From contig OX337239.1 in assembly GCA_946965045.2 (NCBI GenBank), positions 2,294,001 to 2,358,000 of the forward strand: DNA of 64,000 nt, given 5' to 3'. Below, piece by piece: positions 52,252 to 62,700 of the stretch. Positions within the stretch are counted from its first letter, which is position 1. Every line of letters begins with the position of its first letter. A program made the translations under genes and the position numbers. Source of the stretch: Epithemia pelagica (Eukaryota > Bacillariophyta > Bacillariophyceae > Surirellales > Surirellaceae). The notes beneath the pieces were generated by a model, which worked only from the letters and a program-made list of their open reading frames with translations, was not told where the DNA came from and did not search any database.

Positions 52252-54630
52252 TCAGAGCGGCGTACGTGAAGCGATGCGTACGCTTTCTCTAGACACCACA
52301 CCGGCAAACGTTGATCCCTCTGGATCCGGTGTCTTGTGCCCATCGAGGACCCACCTGACCTTCCTGGTGAAGTCCATCTTCACGTCCCAGACTAGATGTC
52401 CGGTTACCAGGTGCCAACCATGGGGTGCCTTTTCTCCTTCGGCTAGGATTTTGAAGGCGACTCCAACATTGAACATCTCCTTGGCTAGAGCCTTCATCCA
52501 ATAGTCATTGCCGTTTCTCTTGTCAAGCTCCTTCGCATGCTCCACACTTGTAGGTATCTCTATACCATACTTGTGCCGGATCTGTCGTGCACGTGTCTTC
52601 AGTGCCGATATGATTGCGTCCCTGCGCCGCAATGTTGACTTGGCCCACCATTGAAACGCGGGCTCATCTTCCAATCCTCGTGCAACGGCAAACTCGGCCG
52701 TCTCAATAGGACATGATTCCTTCATGTCTGCCAATCGTTGCCAAGATTCGGATCCATCCTTCCACTTGACTAGCAGCCACCACCCTCTCGTCGTCTTCCT
52801 TGCCCTTCGTTTACCATGCCTGTCATAGACGTATTTGTCGCGTTTGGATACGGCCAGGGATTCGTCCTTTTTCCATTCGACTATCCCTTCCATCAGTCGC
52901 AGGTGTTTCCCATCTGTGTCAACCTCGGCAAGCATGCTTTCGGCTATGACATTGGCGGCATACTCCTTGACTTGGCCGTCCAAGAACTCGACTTCGTAGA
53001 GGATTGAGTTACTGTATGGGTCGTCATGGTATTTGCCAGACGTTGTCCCATCGGCCCCAATGGCTCTTCTCTTGACCACCCCCTTGCTGATCTCATCACC
53101 GATCTGCATCTGCACTTCAGCGTTGATCATCCTGTCGTAGGCAGGGCATTGGTTCAAGAGTCTTCCCGTGTTGTCGACTGTGTCTTCTATGTCCGGGGTG
53201 GTATATTGAGGTTGTTCGTCGTCCTCATACGGATCATAAAATTTTTCATCGTCGTCGGAAATAGTAGGTGGTGGTTGTATGGAGGTGCCATGCCTCCTCG
53301 CAATCAATGCGTTGAAGGCCTCACGCTTTGATTGCTCACTGGCACTGTAGATTTCAGATTCTTGTAGTGGGCGGGTAGAACGTCGTGGCACCACATTTCC
53401 ATTGGCTTTTAGAACCCATTGTGCCATCTCATTTCCTTCACCTTTGGCCGGTCCAAGGATACGACCTAGGACCTCTTGGTTGTGGGGAAACTTTGCTGTG
53501 TGCTCACGGAAGTAGCACCATTCGTACCACTGGTATCGTCCAAGACTCGAAATATCCCCCTCAACACCCAGCGTTGCGGTGTAGGGATTCGTTCCCCGAA
53601 CGGTGATGTAATCTCGAGCCGTGAGATTGTAAATTCGGACTCTCCTCTCTAGGCAGTAGTCCCAAAACGGAAGCGGGGAGTTCGCTTCGCGCATGTCTTT
53701 GCGAACCGCTTCCTTCATCAGCTTGATATACAACTCAGCTTTATTTGCCCAGGGCGTGCCCTTTTCCAACGCACGAAGAGTTGTTCCGATGTCGTTGAGG
53801 AATAATTTCATGTCGGAACTCGTTTGTTCCTTGGACATGTCACATATCAACGCATCAGGGGCCCCAATTTCTTTTGCAAAGATTTTCACGGCCATCAAAA
53901 CTTCCGATTTCCTCTTTATTGGCACCACATGCATGAAGCCTTTGTCGGTGACAAACAGTTGGCAACATGTGTGGCCACGAGACGACTTCCCTCCTTTCTT
54001 CGTCGCAAAGAAGGTGTCCATGTAGAAGTATTCTTCTATTCGTCGGTACCGGAGCATTCGGTCGTTGGTTCCATAATTCTGAGACAGAGTTGGATCTTTG
54101 GGCCTTTTGCCGCGCTGGGATGTCACAGCCAAGGTCCGTTTGGCATCATCGTGACTGATTCTCCATACTTTGGCGAGATGTTTGGCTCCAATTCCTTGGG
54201 GCTTGCCAGCATGCATACTCGAGACGAAGAACTCATCGAGGTCGATGTCCTCCAACATGCTCAGATCGATATCCATCTCATCGTCGCCCTCAGAGCCGTC
54301 ATCGCTATCAGGTTCATCCCATTTGTCCTCACCATCGCTTTCATTATGGATGGTTGTGGCCCCAATGGCTGCAACTTCCTTGCCATGGACCATTCTTTCC
54401 TCCAATTCCAGCGCCATCATGGATTCAACAAGAACCGAAGATATGCCAGATAGATGTCCTCCGATTTCATCATATGGCTCAATGGCAGCAGAATTGCGAC
54501 TCTCTGTCATATGGTTCCTCCAATGGTTTCGTGCTGCACATGTTCGATCGATTGCATGTGCTTCCATGGAAGAGATACGGTAATCTGCTTCGTCCTCCGG
54601 ATTGGGGATATCGTCAATGACAATTCGCAA
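52252..54630 (-). pseudogene. Copia pol, integrase and RT N-terminal part, frameshifted
   Basis: The integrase core is visible: YFYMDTFFATK, LICDMSKEQTSSDMK and WANKAELYIKLMKEAVRKDM, giving D, D and E. A chromodomain-like block (RGWWLLVKWKDGSESWQRLA) and the RT start (PHGWHLVTGHLVWDVKMDFT) follow. The frame ends in RIASRTPL and a stop, where RIAFTYAALNG would be expected; the loss of one base near 52275 explains it. The first ~150 residues are acidic and lack any protease motif. Confidence 0.85.
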
Positions 54631-54721
54631 CTGGTCCTTCTTTTCCTCCAGGGTCCCATGGTTTTGTGTTGTCCGGCTGCAATATCCCTCATCTCAAGGA
54701 TGAGGACATGGCCGGACGCCC

Positions 54722-55890
54722 TCACGAGAACTTCGCCTGCTTGAGGATGGACTGGAGGGTGGATGGTTTCTTGGGAGCAGCGGCTGGTGGTGCGGGTGGG
54801 AGAGCTAACTGTTCCTTGACAGCATTTTGAACCATGCTTGCAATTTGCGCTTGCAAATCGGTCGTCTCCTTTTCTTCTTCAATTTCATTCTTTGCGAACT
54901 TTTTAAGTTCCTTGGCCACGACGGAGGCCAGTTGCCGTTTGACAGACTTGTTGCTTTTCCCTTTCTTATCGTTCTGGTTGTTCTTCTTCTTTGAAGGGTT
55001 GGCTTTGCGCCATTCTCGCAGTTCGTCTTTCTGCTCATTGGTCAGGTTGTCATACTCACTGGGAGTATGGTATCGGAGATGGACCCCCGTCTTCCCAATG
55101 CTCTGCTTCTTCGCAGCAGTCGTGGAGCTCGCTTCAGCTGTCAAGGTAGTGTCATCGATCTCAACAGAAGAGATTTGCGCGGCATTGCGCTTGTTATTAG
55201 TGGCGGCGGCTCTTTTCTTGGCCGCAGGATCGTAGGGCAGAAGGTGTGCCGCGGCCTTCTCAAATCTGTTACGCATCCCATCAGGGTCAGTATCAGTGCG
55301 GACACTTGCCATTGCGGCTTGTAGTCCAGCATCAGAGCATTGAATCCCCTCAAGTAAGTACCCAACACGCGTGTGTTCGTTTGGCAGTTGATACGAAACA
55401 TGATCTGCACACTGCTGCATAGAGACATACGCATTTCTGTGCTGCGCAATGAACCCTTCTAACGGGAAACTGTTTTGTCCCTTCCATACTCGTGTATGAA
55501 GCAGGTCGTCTTGGCGCTTGATCTCAGCCTCCCATTTGTCTTGTCCTGCATACTGGCTTGTCAAAGCCGTCCATGCACCTCGACCATCCTTATTCCGTTG
55601 ATAAGGTTTAATAGACGCTGCATACGTCGTTCCTCTAGTTGCTTCCTCGAGGTGATAGTATACAGATGCATTGTCTTCTCTGTATAGTTCATGGTCGTGA
55701 GATGTGCGTGCCACCAACTCAACTTCAATAGAGCCGTACACTGTTGAGTGTGGCTTGTTGTTGGCTTGGGTAGGTGGAACCACAGGTACATCTACCTCCT
55801 GTCGAATCACATATGCCAAAGGAATGGTTCTCACTCCAATGAGACGGTGAAGGTAGTCCTGGAAAGCTTCGGTCCACTTGATAATAGGTA
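54722..55890 (-). pseudogene. Copia gag-like protein, 5'-truncated
   Basis: The frame encodes the gag capsid region (KDGRGAWTALTSQYAGQDKW, LLHTRVWKGQNSFPLEGFI, HTRVGYLLEGIQCSDAGLQ) and a basic C-terminus (KKKNNQNDKKGKSNKSVK). It has a Met at 55834 but is open and still gag-like to about 55890, so the natural start is lost. It is in a different frame from pol and separated by about 90 bp. Confidence 0.8.
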
Positions 55891-56065
55891 GGGCCTACGA
55901 TTCTTGAAATGGTGGGGCCTCGGGCTCGGGGTCCAATTCCAATATCAGAGATAACAGGGGGTGTCTTCAGTGATGACACAAAAAGATGGGGCAGACTCTG
56001 TATCCCAGAAAATAATAGAGGAGTATATTGGTAAAATGTACAAATATAGGAGTAGCAGTTTGTAG
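55891..56065. other. Junction between the old copia and the mariner element
   Basis: No gene seen. The TA target of the mariner element lies at its right edge. Confidence 0.4.
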
Positions 56066-56067
56066 TA

Positions 56068-56099
56068 CTCCCTGCTGAAAGAAAATAGTGCACGATTTT
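56068..56099 (+). repeat. Mariner left inverted repeat
   Basis: 32 bp, starts CTCCCTGCTGAAAG; one mismatch with the right end (G for C at the seventh base). Confidence 0.93.
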
Positions 56100-56464
56100 T
56101 TTTTGGTTATTTTAGTCGCGTTAAAAACTCTCGTAGGCTCTGGTACAAACCTACAGGAGGACGGCCGGCTCATTCGGAGTCGAACTCCACCCTGATTTCG
56201 TAGATGAACATAAACCAGTAACACGTGCCCCCCGGGTTGATCCATGGCTTCAGTTCCTACAACCCAGCGTGTCCTAACGCGAGAAAAACTCACTCGCCTC
56301 CTTCCAATCACACGAGAAAACACAACAAGAGCAACACAACCATAACAACAAATAATCCATTAAGGGTCCTATGATGACAATCATTGGCCGTAGCCCCTGG
56401 CCGCCTCCTGAATCAAGTGGAGGTCGGCCAGGTATTCATTTAGTAGGATTAGGCATTAGTGTTC

Positions 56465-57910
56465 CTATTCCATTACATGCAAATTGTTGTTTGGGTCGAA
56501 TGCCTTTGTGACATCCAAGACAGTAGGGAGCTGACCTTTGCGCTCCAGACCCTCCTTGTTCAGGTGGGGGATCTGGTAGTCATTCCCACCATCTTCTTCA
56601 ATAATCCTGTTGAAACAGGATTGCAGTGTCAACCAGGTCCTGTTCAGTTTTTCTCTAGGATATTCAGCAAAAGCCTTTGTCACAGAGTCGATCAAAGCCT
56701 TTTCGCACGATCCAACAATCAAACTTGCACTCTGAATGGCCCTGAAGAACCCCAAGTCACAGATATTGGTATCTGGACTATTGGGAGACTGAGTGTACAG
56801 ACTGGCATCCAACTGACCATCATTCTTCAGATCTTTTAGGAACTCAAGAAACTCAGGGTCGTCGTCAGAGATGTGAGATTTTGCACCATCCTGTTGGATC
56901 CTTACCACCCTTTCCTTCCTGTCCTCGACTGGCCATTTCTCTATAATGCCTGGCAACACCTTTTCAACCAGTAGAGCTCTGTAGACATCTCTTGTAATGC
57001 TTGTGTTTTTCCACACAAGAGTTCCCTTGGGACGATTTGCAGAATCTCTTTTGGCAGGAACCCACTCACCAATGGGCCAGATACCAATCTTGCCATCCCA
57101 CCACTTGTTTAGATAGGGGATGAAGCGAGGCCTTGCGATGGCACAGAGGAACATCACCTTGGTGACATGACTCTTGTGCTTGACAGTGCGATGTGGGTTT
57201 TTTTCATCGTCTGTCAACACAAATCTTTGCCCATCCTGGGAAAGATAAAACCACTTCTCATCCACATGAACCAGATCATACATATCCTCATACTCATACT
57301 CACCTTCCTTGCCTTCTTTCTCTTTGATAAAGGAGGTTGCCATGAGAAGGCGAGACAACTTGTTTTGTTCAGTCAACGTAGGCTTCAACATGTTTCTGTG
57401 GCTTCGAAGGATGCCTTTTTTCACCCACGAGTTCACCGTGGTGTGAGAAACCTTCAACGCGAGGGAGAGATTTTGCCTTGTGGTCCGTGCCATCAACGGA
57501 AGGGCTTTTACTCTCGATCTAATCGTGGAAGGTGAAAACTTAGGCCTTCGACCACGCGCGCTCAACTTCCTCGAAAATTCAGGCGAGTGAATTATGCCTG
57601 TGGCACGTGTGACGCGCGCGCCTTTCCAAACCCTACTTATGGTCGACCTGCCAAGATCCATCTCTCGAGCAACAAAAGCAATGGAACCATGGCCAAAGGT
57701 GCCTTGATTGACCATGGAATTGAGCATCGAAACAATACGAATCTTGTCTGTTTCACGCAGAGCCTTGTACTTTGATGCCCTGGGGGGCCGCCCTGAAGAG
57801 GACGTGTTCATAGGCGCCATAGAAGTCTCAACCGGTGGGCACTGAAAAGCAAAGCTCGAAATGGCGCCTTTTGAACGGTCATATCTCATCCCCTTGCAAG
57901 AATCGAACAT
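56465..57910 (-). CDS. Mariner-like transposase (plant-type, DD39D-like)
   Basis: The frame gives 481 aa; the Met at 57820 (MAPMNTSSSGRPPRASK) is a likelier start, giving about 451 aa. An N-terminal helix-turn-helix region holds FVAREMDLGRSTISRVWKGA, and a second holds LALKVSHTTVNSWVKKGI. The catalytic domain shows VHVDEKWFYLS, RIQQDGAKSH and SPNSPDTNICDLGFFRAIQS, the three Asp motifs of plant mariner-like transposases. I count 38 residues between the second and third Asp, close to the DD39D class. All motifs are intact. The enzyme would excise the element and reinsert it at TA. Confidence 0.93.
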   Translation of the reverse strand: MFDSCKGMRYDRSKGAISSFAFQCPPVETSMAPMNTSSSGRPPRASKYKALRETDKIRIVSMLNSMVNQGTFGHGSIAFVAREMDLGRSTISRVWKGARVTRATGIIHSPEFSRKLSARGRRPKFSPSTIRSRVKALPLMARTTRQNLSLALKVSHTTVNSWVKKGILRSHRNMLKPTLTEQNKLSRLLMATSFIKEKEGKEGEYEYEDMYDLVHVDEKWFYLSQDGQRFVLTDDEKNPHRTVKHKSHVTKVMFLCAIARPRFIPYLNKWWDGKIGIWPIGEWVPAKRDSANRPKGTLVWKNTSITRDVYRALLVEKVLPGIIEKWPVEDRKERVVRIQQDGAKSHISDDDPEFLEFLKDLKNDGQLDASLYTQSPNSPDTNICDLGFFRAIQSASLIVGSCEKALIDSVTKAFAEYPREKLNRTWLTLQSCFNRIIEEDGGNDYQIPHLNKEGLERKGQLPTVLDVTKAFDPNNNLHVME

Positions 57911-58010
57911 ATAAGTTATACACCAATATAGAGCTAATGAGTAGAGCTTTCTAGGGGAAAAAATTTTAGGAAAAAAGGACGTTCGCTCGTTGAGATATCG
58001 TTTTTTTTCT

Positions 58011-58042
58011 AAAATCGTGCACTATTTTCTTTCAGGAGGGAG
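58011..58042 (-). repeat. Mariner right inverted repeat
   Basis: 32 bp, reads CTCCCTCCTGAAAG from the outer end on the minus strand. Confidence 0.93.
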
Positions 58043-58176
58043 TAGTAGGAATAGATCCATTTTTTGTGCGAAGATCTTTCAAAGAGAAGAACCAAAATAG
58101 AATAACTTGTTGGTGAGGAACAGAATCTACGAGAGGTCTATCCTACAAGCAAGTAAGACGTTCGAGGAGGAAAACA

Positions 58177-59019
58177 ATGGGTGGAGGCCGTAGTCGAATC
58201 GGATTGGGAGAGGAAAAGGGGGAGAAGATTTTGCGTCGTCGTCATCGTCGACAACGACAATGGATCTGCAACACCGTATTGGCCTTGCTGTGTGTGGGAG
58301 GCATGGCCATTCTCCTCGTGCCCCTACCGCGCTTTGTCGTATGGAATACCTGGATGCAGAACGACAGTCGTGGATCCATTTTGCGAGGGAAGCAACAACA
58401 CCATGGCAAGGACCACAATCAGAATCGAAACCAACCATCCGATCGGTCTCTGCTGATTTCGTCCTTACCGGAAACCTCCATTTATCGGCTGCAGTTGCCC
58501 GATATTAATGGCAAGACGTTGGATTTTAGTCAGTTTATTGGCCAAGTGACCATGGTTGTCAATACGGCCTGTCAATGAGGCAAGACGGCCTTGGAGTTTG
58601 AGGAATTGGCGCATTTGTACCAAGACTTGCACTCTCAAGGCTTTCACATTGTGGCTGTACCGACGAATCAATTTCATCAAGAATTGGGCAGCAATGAAGC
58701 CGTCGCCCAGTTTTGGTCCAAGCAGTATCCACAAGCGACTTTTCCCATTTTGGCTCGCACCGAACACTTGACCCATCATCCACTCTACGATTTGTTGCAG
58801 CAACACTTGCCCCACGAACATGTTCAACACAACTTTTTCAAGTACTTGGTCAATGGACAAGGCATGGCTGTCCAACTCTTTACCAAACGACAAGATCCAC
58901 TGACACTCAAGGGACCGATTCTGCACTTGTTGCATGAAGCACCAGACAATAATAACTACAATGAGGAAGGAGAGGAGGACGATGAGCAAGAAGAGGCAGA
59001 CGATGATGGGGAAACGTAG
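58177..59019 (+). CDS. Selenocysteine-containing, membrane-anchored glutathione peroxidase-like protein
   Basis: Glutathione peroxidases reduce hydroperoxides with thiols. Read through the UGA at 58576-58578, the CDS is 280 aa with selenocysteine at residue 134, in VVNTACQ-U-GKTALEFEEL, exactly where the family has its catalytic Sec or Cys. The frame continues with family blocks IVAVPTNQF (catalytic-type Gln165) and FPILARTEH. The block where WNF.KFLV is expected reads HNFFKYLVN, so the usual Trp is His. The N-terminus (about 28-50) has a hydrophobic anchor, CNTVLALLCVGGMAILLVPL, after a basic stretch, implying a type II membrane protein. The acidic tail is D/E-rich. Treating UGA as a stop would cut the protein just before the active site. 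A mariner element ends 134 bp upstream. Confidence 0.9.
58576..58578 (+). other. UGA selenocysteine codon of the GPx
   Basis: Single in-frame TGA at the catalytic position, with strong conserved sequence on both sides in the same frame. Confidence 0.88.
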
Positions 59020-59731
59020 TTATAGAAAGTGACTACCAGCACGACACACATCAACAGTTGGGTCGCCAGGTGAGGTTGGCGTTGGTTGTGGTGGAGTCCT
59101 CGTCGTCCGTGCATGACAGAAGCTCTCTGACTTCAACTCATCCATGGAGAGCAACTTGACAACGGCAATCGAACGTCGATTCGACAAACAACCATCCCAA
59201 ACCGTCTGGCATACAACCAACAACAATAACCACATTATTCGAGATAAACCACCAATGAGTGTTGTACAAAGACAGATGGTGAGCAACGAACAATGGATTG
59301 TTCTAGGAGGAGTAGGATGTCCAACCATAGTTTGAGGGATTAGCTCTAGTAAGAAAACTATCGGTATAGCAATCGGTGCAATTAGAAGCGAACCAAAGGC
59401 GGCACAAACGCGTTCCATCATTGTTCTTCAACCACACGCACACGTACCTCATCATGCAGTTCAGACGCGCCCGAATTTGGGAGCGACATCCATCCATCAA
59501 CTCTTATTTCTATCTTGTATCTCTTGGTTCTTGGTGTCCACCAGAAGGAAAGCAGCAGACGCAAGCAATCGTTCCATCCATTACAACTACACAAAAGCAA
59601 AGGACGGTGATTGCGTGTCATAATCTTTGCCTTTTGGATCGTTCCTGCTGCCATTACTTTGACAGTACCTGGTGCCGTCCTTGAGTGTTCCTCCAAACGA
59701 CGCGCGACCACACAAAAATTGATTGGTGATC
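59020..59731. other. GPx 3' UTR and CPSase upstream region
   Basis: No gene was supported. The SECIS element needed for the selenocysteine should lie in the first few hundred bases. The rest should hold the promoter of the carbamoyl-phosphate synthetase gene. Confidence 0.45.
59114..59165 (+). promoter_or_regulatory. Candidate SECIS element (weak)
   Basis: ATGAC at the 5' side and TTGAC at the 3' side could form the UGA/GA core. A six-base-pair stem, GCTCTC with GAGAGC, and an AA-containing loop (ttcaactc) lie between them. The stem has internal mismatches and the AA is further from the core than usual. It is the best match I saw by eye, about 95 bp after the stop. Confidence 0.22.
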
Positions 59732-62700
59732 ATGGGCCCACAAAGTGGCGACGATGCCGAGAAACCCACCGCGGTAGCGAAATTGCATCTCGAAGATGGA
59801 ACAACACTGGAGGGGTTATCCTTTGGGAGCCACAAGGCGGCTGAGGGTGAGGTAAGAATATGAACTACCAAGAAACATCATGCCATTGTGTTTGGTGGAC
59901 CTGACACACGGAATGGCTCGTCCTGGACAGGTAGTTTTTGCGACGGGCATGGTAGGGTATCCGGAAAGTTTGACCGACCCGTCCTATCAAGGACAAATTC
60001 TCACTTTGACAACCCCCATGGTGGGCAATTACGGAGTCCCCGATCGGAAGAAGATGGACGAGTTTGGCTTGCCGGCAAACTTTGAATCCACAAAGATCCA
60101 TGTGGCCGGTTTGCTGGTACAAGATTACTCCTATCATTACTCGCACTGGAATGCCACGAGTAGTCTTGGCGATTGGCTCAAGGAAGAGGGAGTTCCTGGA
60201 ATTACCGGACTGGACACGCGTCTCTTGACCAAGAAAATCCGAGAAAAGGGTGCCCTCTTGGGACGGATTGAGATTGACCTGGATGCCCCCACACCAGATT
60301 TTACCAAAATGGTGAGCCCCAACGCCCGTCATCTGGTGGATGAAGTAAGTACCAAAGAAGTCAAAGTCTATGGCAAGGGAAACACAACCAAGGTGATTGC
60401 GGTGGACTGTGGTATGAAATTCAACATTATTCGACAACTGGTGCGCAGGTGAGAAACTGTGTGAGCTGTGCTCCAGGGCGATATGGTGGGGACATTTTGA
60501 TATCGACTTCTGATCGCGTTTTTTGTCTCTTGTGTTATCATCAACAGGGGAGTGGAGCTCACCGTCGTCCCCTGGGATTATCCCTTTGCGGCGGAACTCA
60601 AAAACTTTGATGGACTGTTCTTAAGCAACGGGCCTGGAGATCCGACCATGTGTGCTTCGACCATCAAAGAGCTTGAAAAGGTTGTCTCGTGCCCCGATGA
60701 AGAGGTAAAACCGCTGTTTGGCATTTGTCTGGGCAACCAGTTGATGGGTTTGGCGGCCGGTGGCACAGCCAAGAAGCTGCCGTTTGGAAACCGTGGGCAA
60801 AACCAGCCTGTCCTCAATCACCAAACAGGAGAATGTTACATTACGCCACAAAATCATGGGTACCATATCGATTGTTCCACCCTTCGTCCTGGATGGAAGG
60901 TACTGTTTACCAATGCCAATGATGGTTCCAATGAAGGAATTGCGCATGAAACCAGGCCCTACTTTACGGCACAGTTTCATCCCGAAGCGGCAAGTGGACC
61001 GACCGATACCGATTTCATGTTTGACACCTTTCTGGAAGCATGTGGAAAACCCTTGAGCAAGATTACATTCCCGGTCCGCAAACCGCCTCCACCTCGACCC
61101 ACTGTGAAAAAGGTGTTGTTGCTTGGTTCTGGCGGTACCTCCATCGGTCAAGCTGGCGAATTCGACTACTCGGGAGGTCAAGCAATCAAGGTTCGTACTT
61201 CAAGTATATCTTGTGTTGGATCTTGAGCCCGGTCGGAGCACCCTCAACCCTCATGTTTGTGTGTTTTGTCTTTATCCTTCGTTGTCGAATGTCTCAGGCG
61301 TTAAAAGAAGAAGGGATTGAAGTGGTGCTAATGAACCCTAATATTGCGTCAGTGCAAACCAACACCGACAGTAAATCCGATCAGAAAGCCGACCACGTTT
61401 TCTTCTTGCCGGTCACCCCTCCCTTTGTGGAAGAGGTCATCAAGAAAGAGAAGCCGGACGGCATTATCATTTCCATGGGTGGTCAGACTGCTTTGAATTG
61501 TGCCGTCACCATGTGGCATGAAGGAACTTTACAAAAATACAATGTGACTGTTTTGGGGACACAAGTCCAATCAGTGATCAATACGGAGGACAGGCAGCTT
61601 TTCTCTGACAGATTGAATGAAATTGGAGAAAAAATCGCCGAGTCATACACTGCCTACACAGTCGAGGAAGCTATTGAACACTCCAAGAAAGTAGGCTTCC
61701 CGCTTATGATCCGCTCAGCCTTTGCACTTGGAGGGCTTGGAAGCGGTATCTGCAAGGACGAGACCCACTTGCGTGAAATGGCGGCAAAAGCTCTTTCCGT
61801 GTCTCCACAGATTCTTGTTGAGAAGAGCATGAAGGGATGGAAAGAAGTTGAGTATGAAGTCGTGCGGGATTCTCACGACAATTGTGTGACTGTTTGTAAT
61901 ATGGAAAACTTTGATCCCCTGGGAATTCATACCGGAGAGAGCATTGTGATGGCTCCTTCCCAGACCCTGAGCAATGAAGAATACCACATGCTTCGTGAAA
62001 CAGCTATCAAAGTCGTTCGGCACCTTGGTATTGTTGGCGAGTGTAACATTCAGTATGCACTTCACCCAGAATCGCTCGAATACGCCATTATTGAAGTCAA
62101 CGCTCGTCTCTCGCGCTCGTCGGCTTTGGCATCGAAGGCAACAGGATATCCGCTTGCCTTTGTAGCTGCGAAATTGAGTCTAGGTATCCCTATGACAGAA
62201 GTTATCAATTCTGTCACCAAGAAGACACAGGCTGCTTTTGAGCCGTCGCTTGACTACATTGCCACCAAAATGCCTCGCTGGGACTTGGGCAAGTTTCAGA
62301 ACGTTAGCACCCAGATTGGTTCCGCCATGAAAAGTGTTGGTGAGGTCATGGGTATTGGTCGTACCGTAGAGGAATCTCTTCAGAAGGCGATACGGATGGT
62401 TGACCCGGCATATCCAGGCTTCCAACCAAAGTTCATCTATGCAACCAAGGAGGAGCTGCACGAAGAGCTTGCCGTGCCCACTCACAAACGCATATTCGCC
62501 ATTGCGCAAGCGCTTTTTGAGAAATCAATGACTGTTCCGGAAATATATGAATTGACAAAAATTGACCATTGGTTCCTTCGTCGTTTGGAGAATATGGTGA
62601 ACACATATGATTTGATGAAGGATGTTTCGCTAGCAGAGCTGTCGGACAGCCTAATGTCAGAGGGAAAGAAGATGGGTTATTCCGACAAGCAGATTGCATC

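Larger units (their letters stand above)
50840..55890 (-). mobile_element. Decayed Ty1/copia retrotransposon, truncated
   Basis: Three coding blocks in order on the minus strand (gag, integrase plus start of RT, rest of RT plus RNase H) show an older copia copy. The gag frame is open upstream to about 55890 (KWTEAFQDYLHRLIGVRTIP) and then loses similarity, so the 5' end is truncated. No LTR pair was found. Pol has a one-base frameshift near 52275 and lacks a protease. The sequence is different from the young neighbour element, so it belongs to another family. Confidence 0.85.
56068..58042 (-). mobile_element. Intact mariner-like element (Tc1/mariner), 1975 bp
   Basis: The ends are 32-bp inverted repeats with one mismatch that begin CTCCCT, the same start as plant mariner/Stowaway elements. 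A TA dinucleotide flanks each end (56066-56067 and 58043-58044), as expected for this superfamily. A single 481-codon transposase frame fills the interior on the minus strand. The nearly perfect ends and open frame suggest recent activity. The right end is 134 bp before the GPx start codon. Confidence 0.95.

Noticed and set aside
59880-59930. Met at 59880 as the start of the carbamoyl-phosphate synthetase
   Set aside because: The first 17 codons do not match the family, while the exon at 59732-59851 splices exactly to the conserved [10 protein letters not shown].
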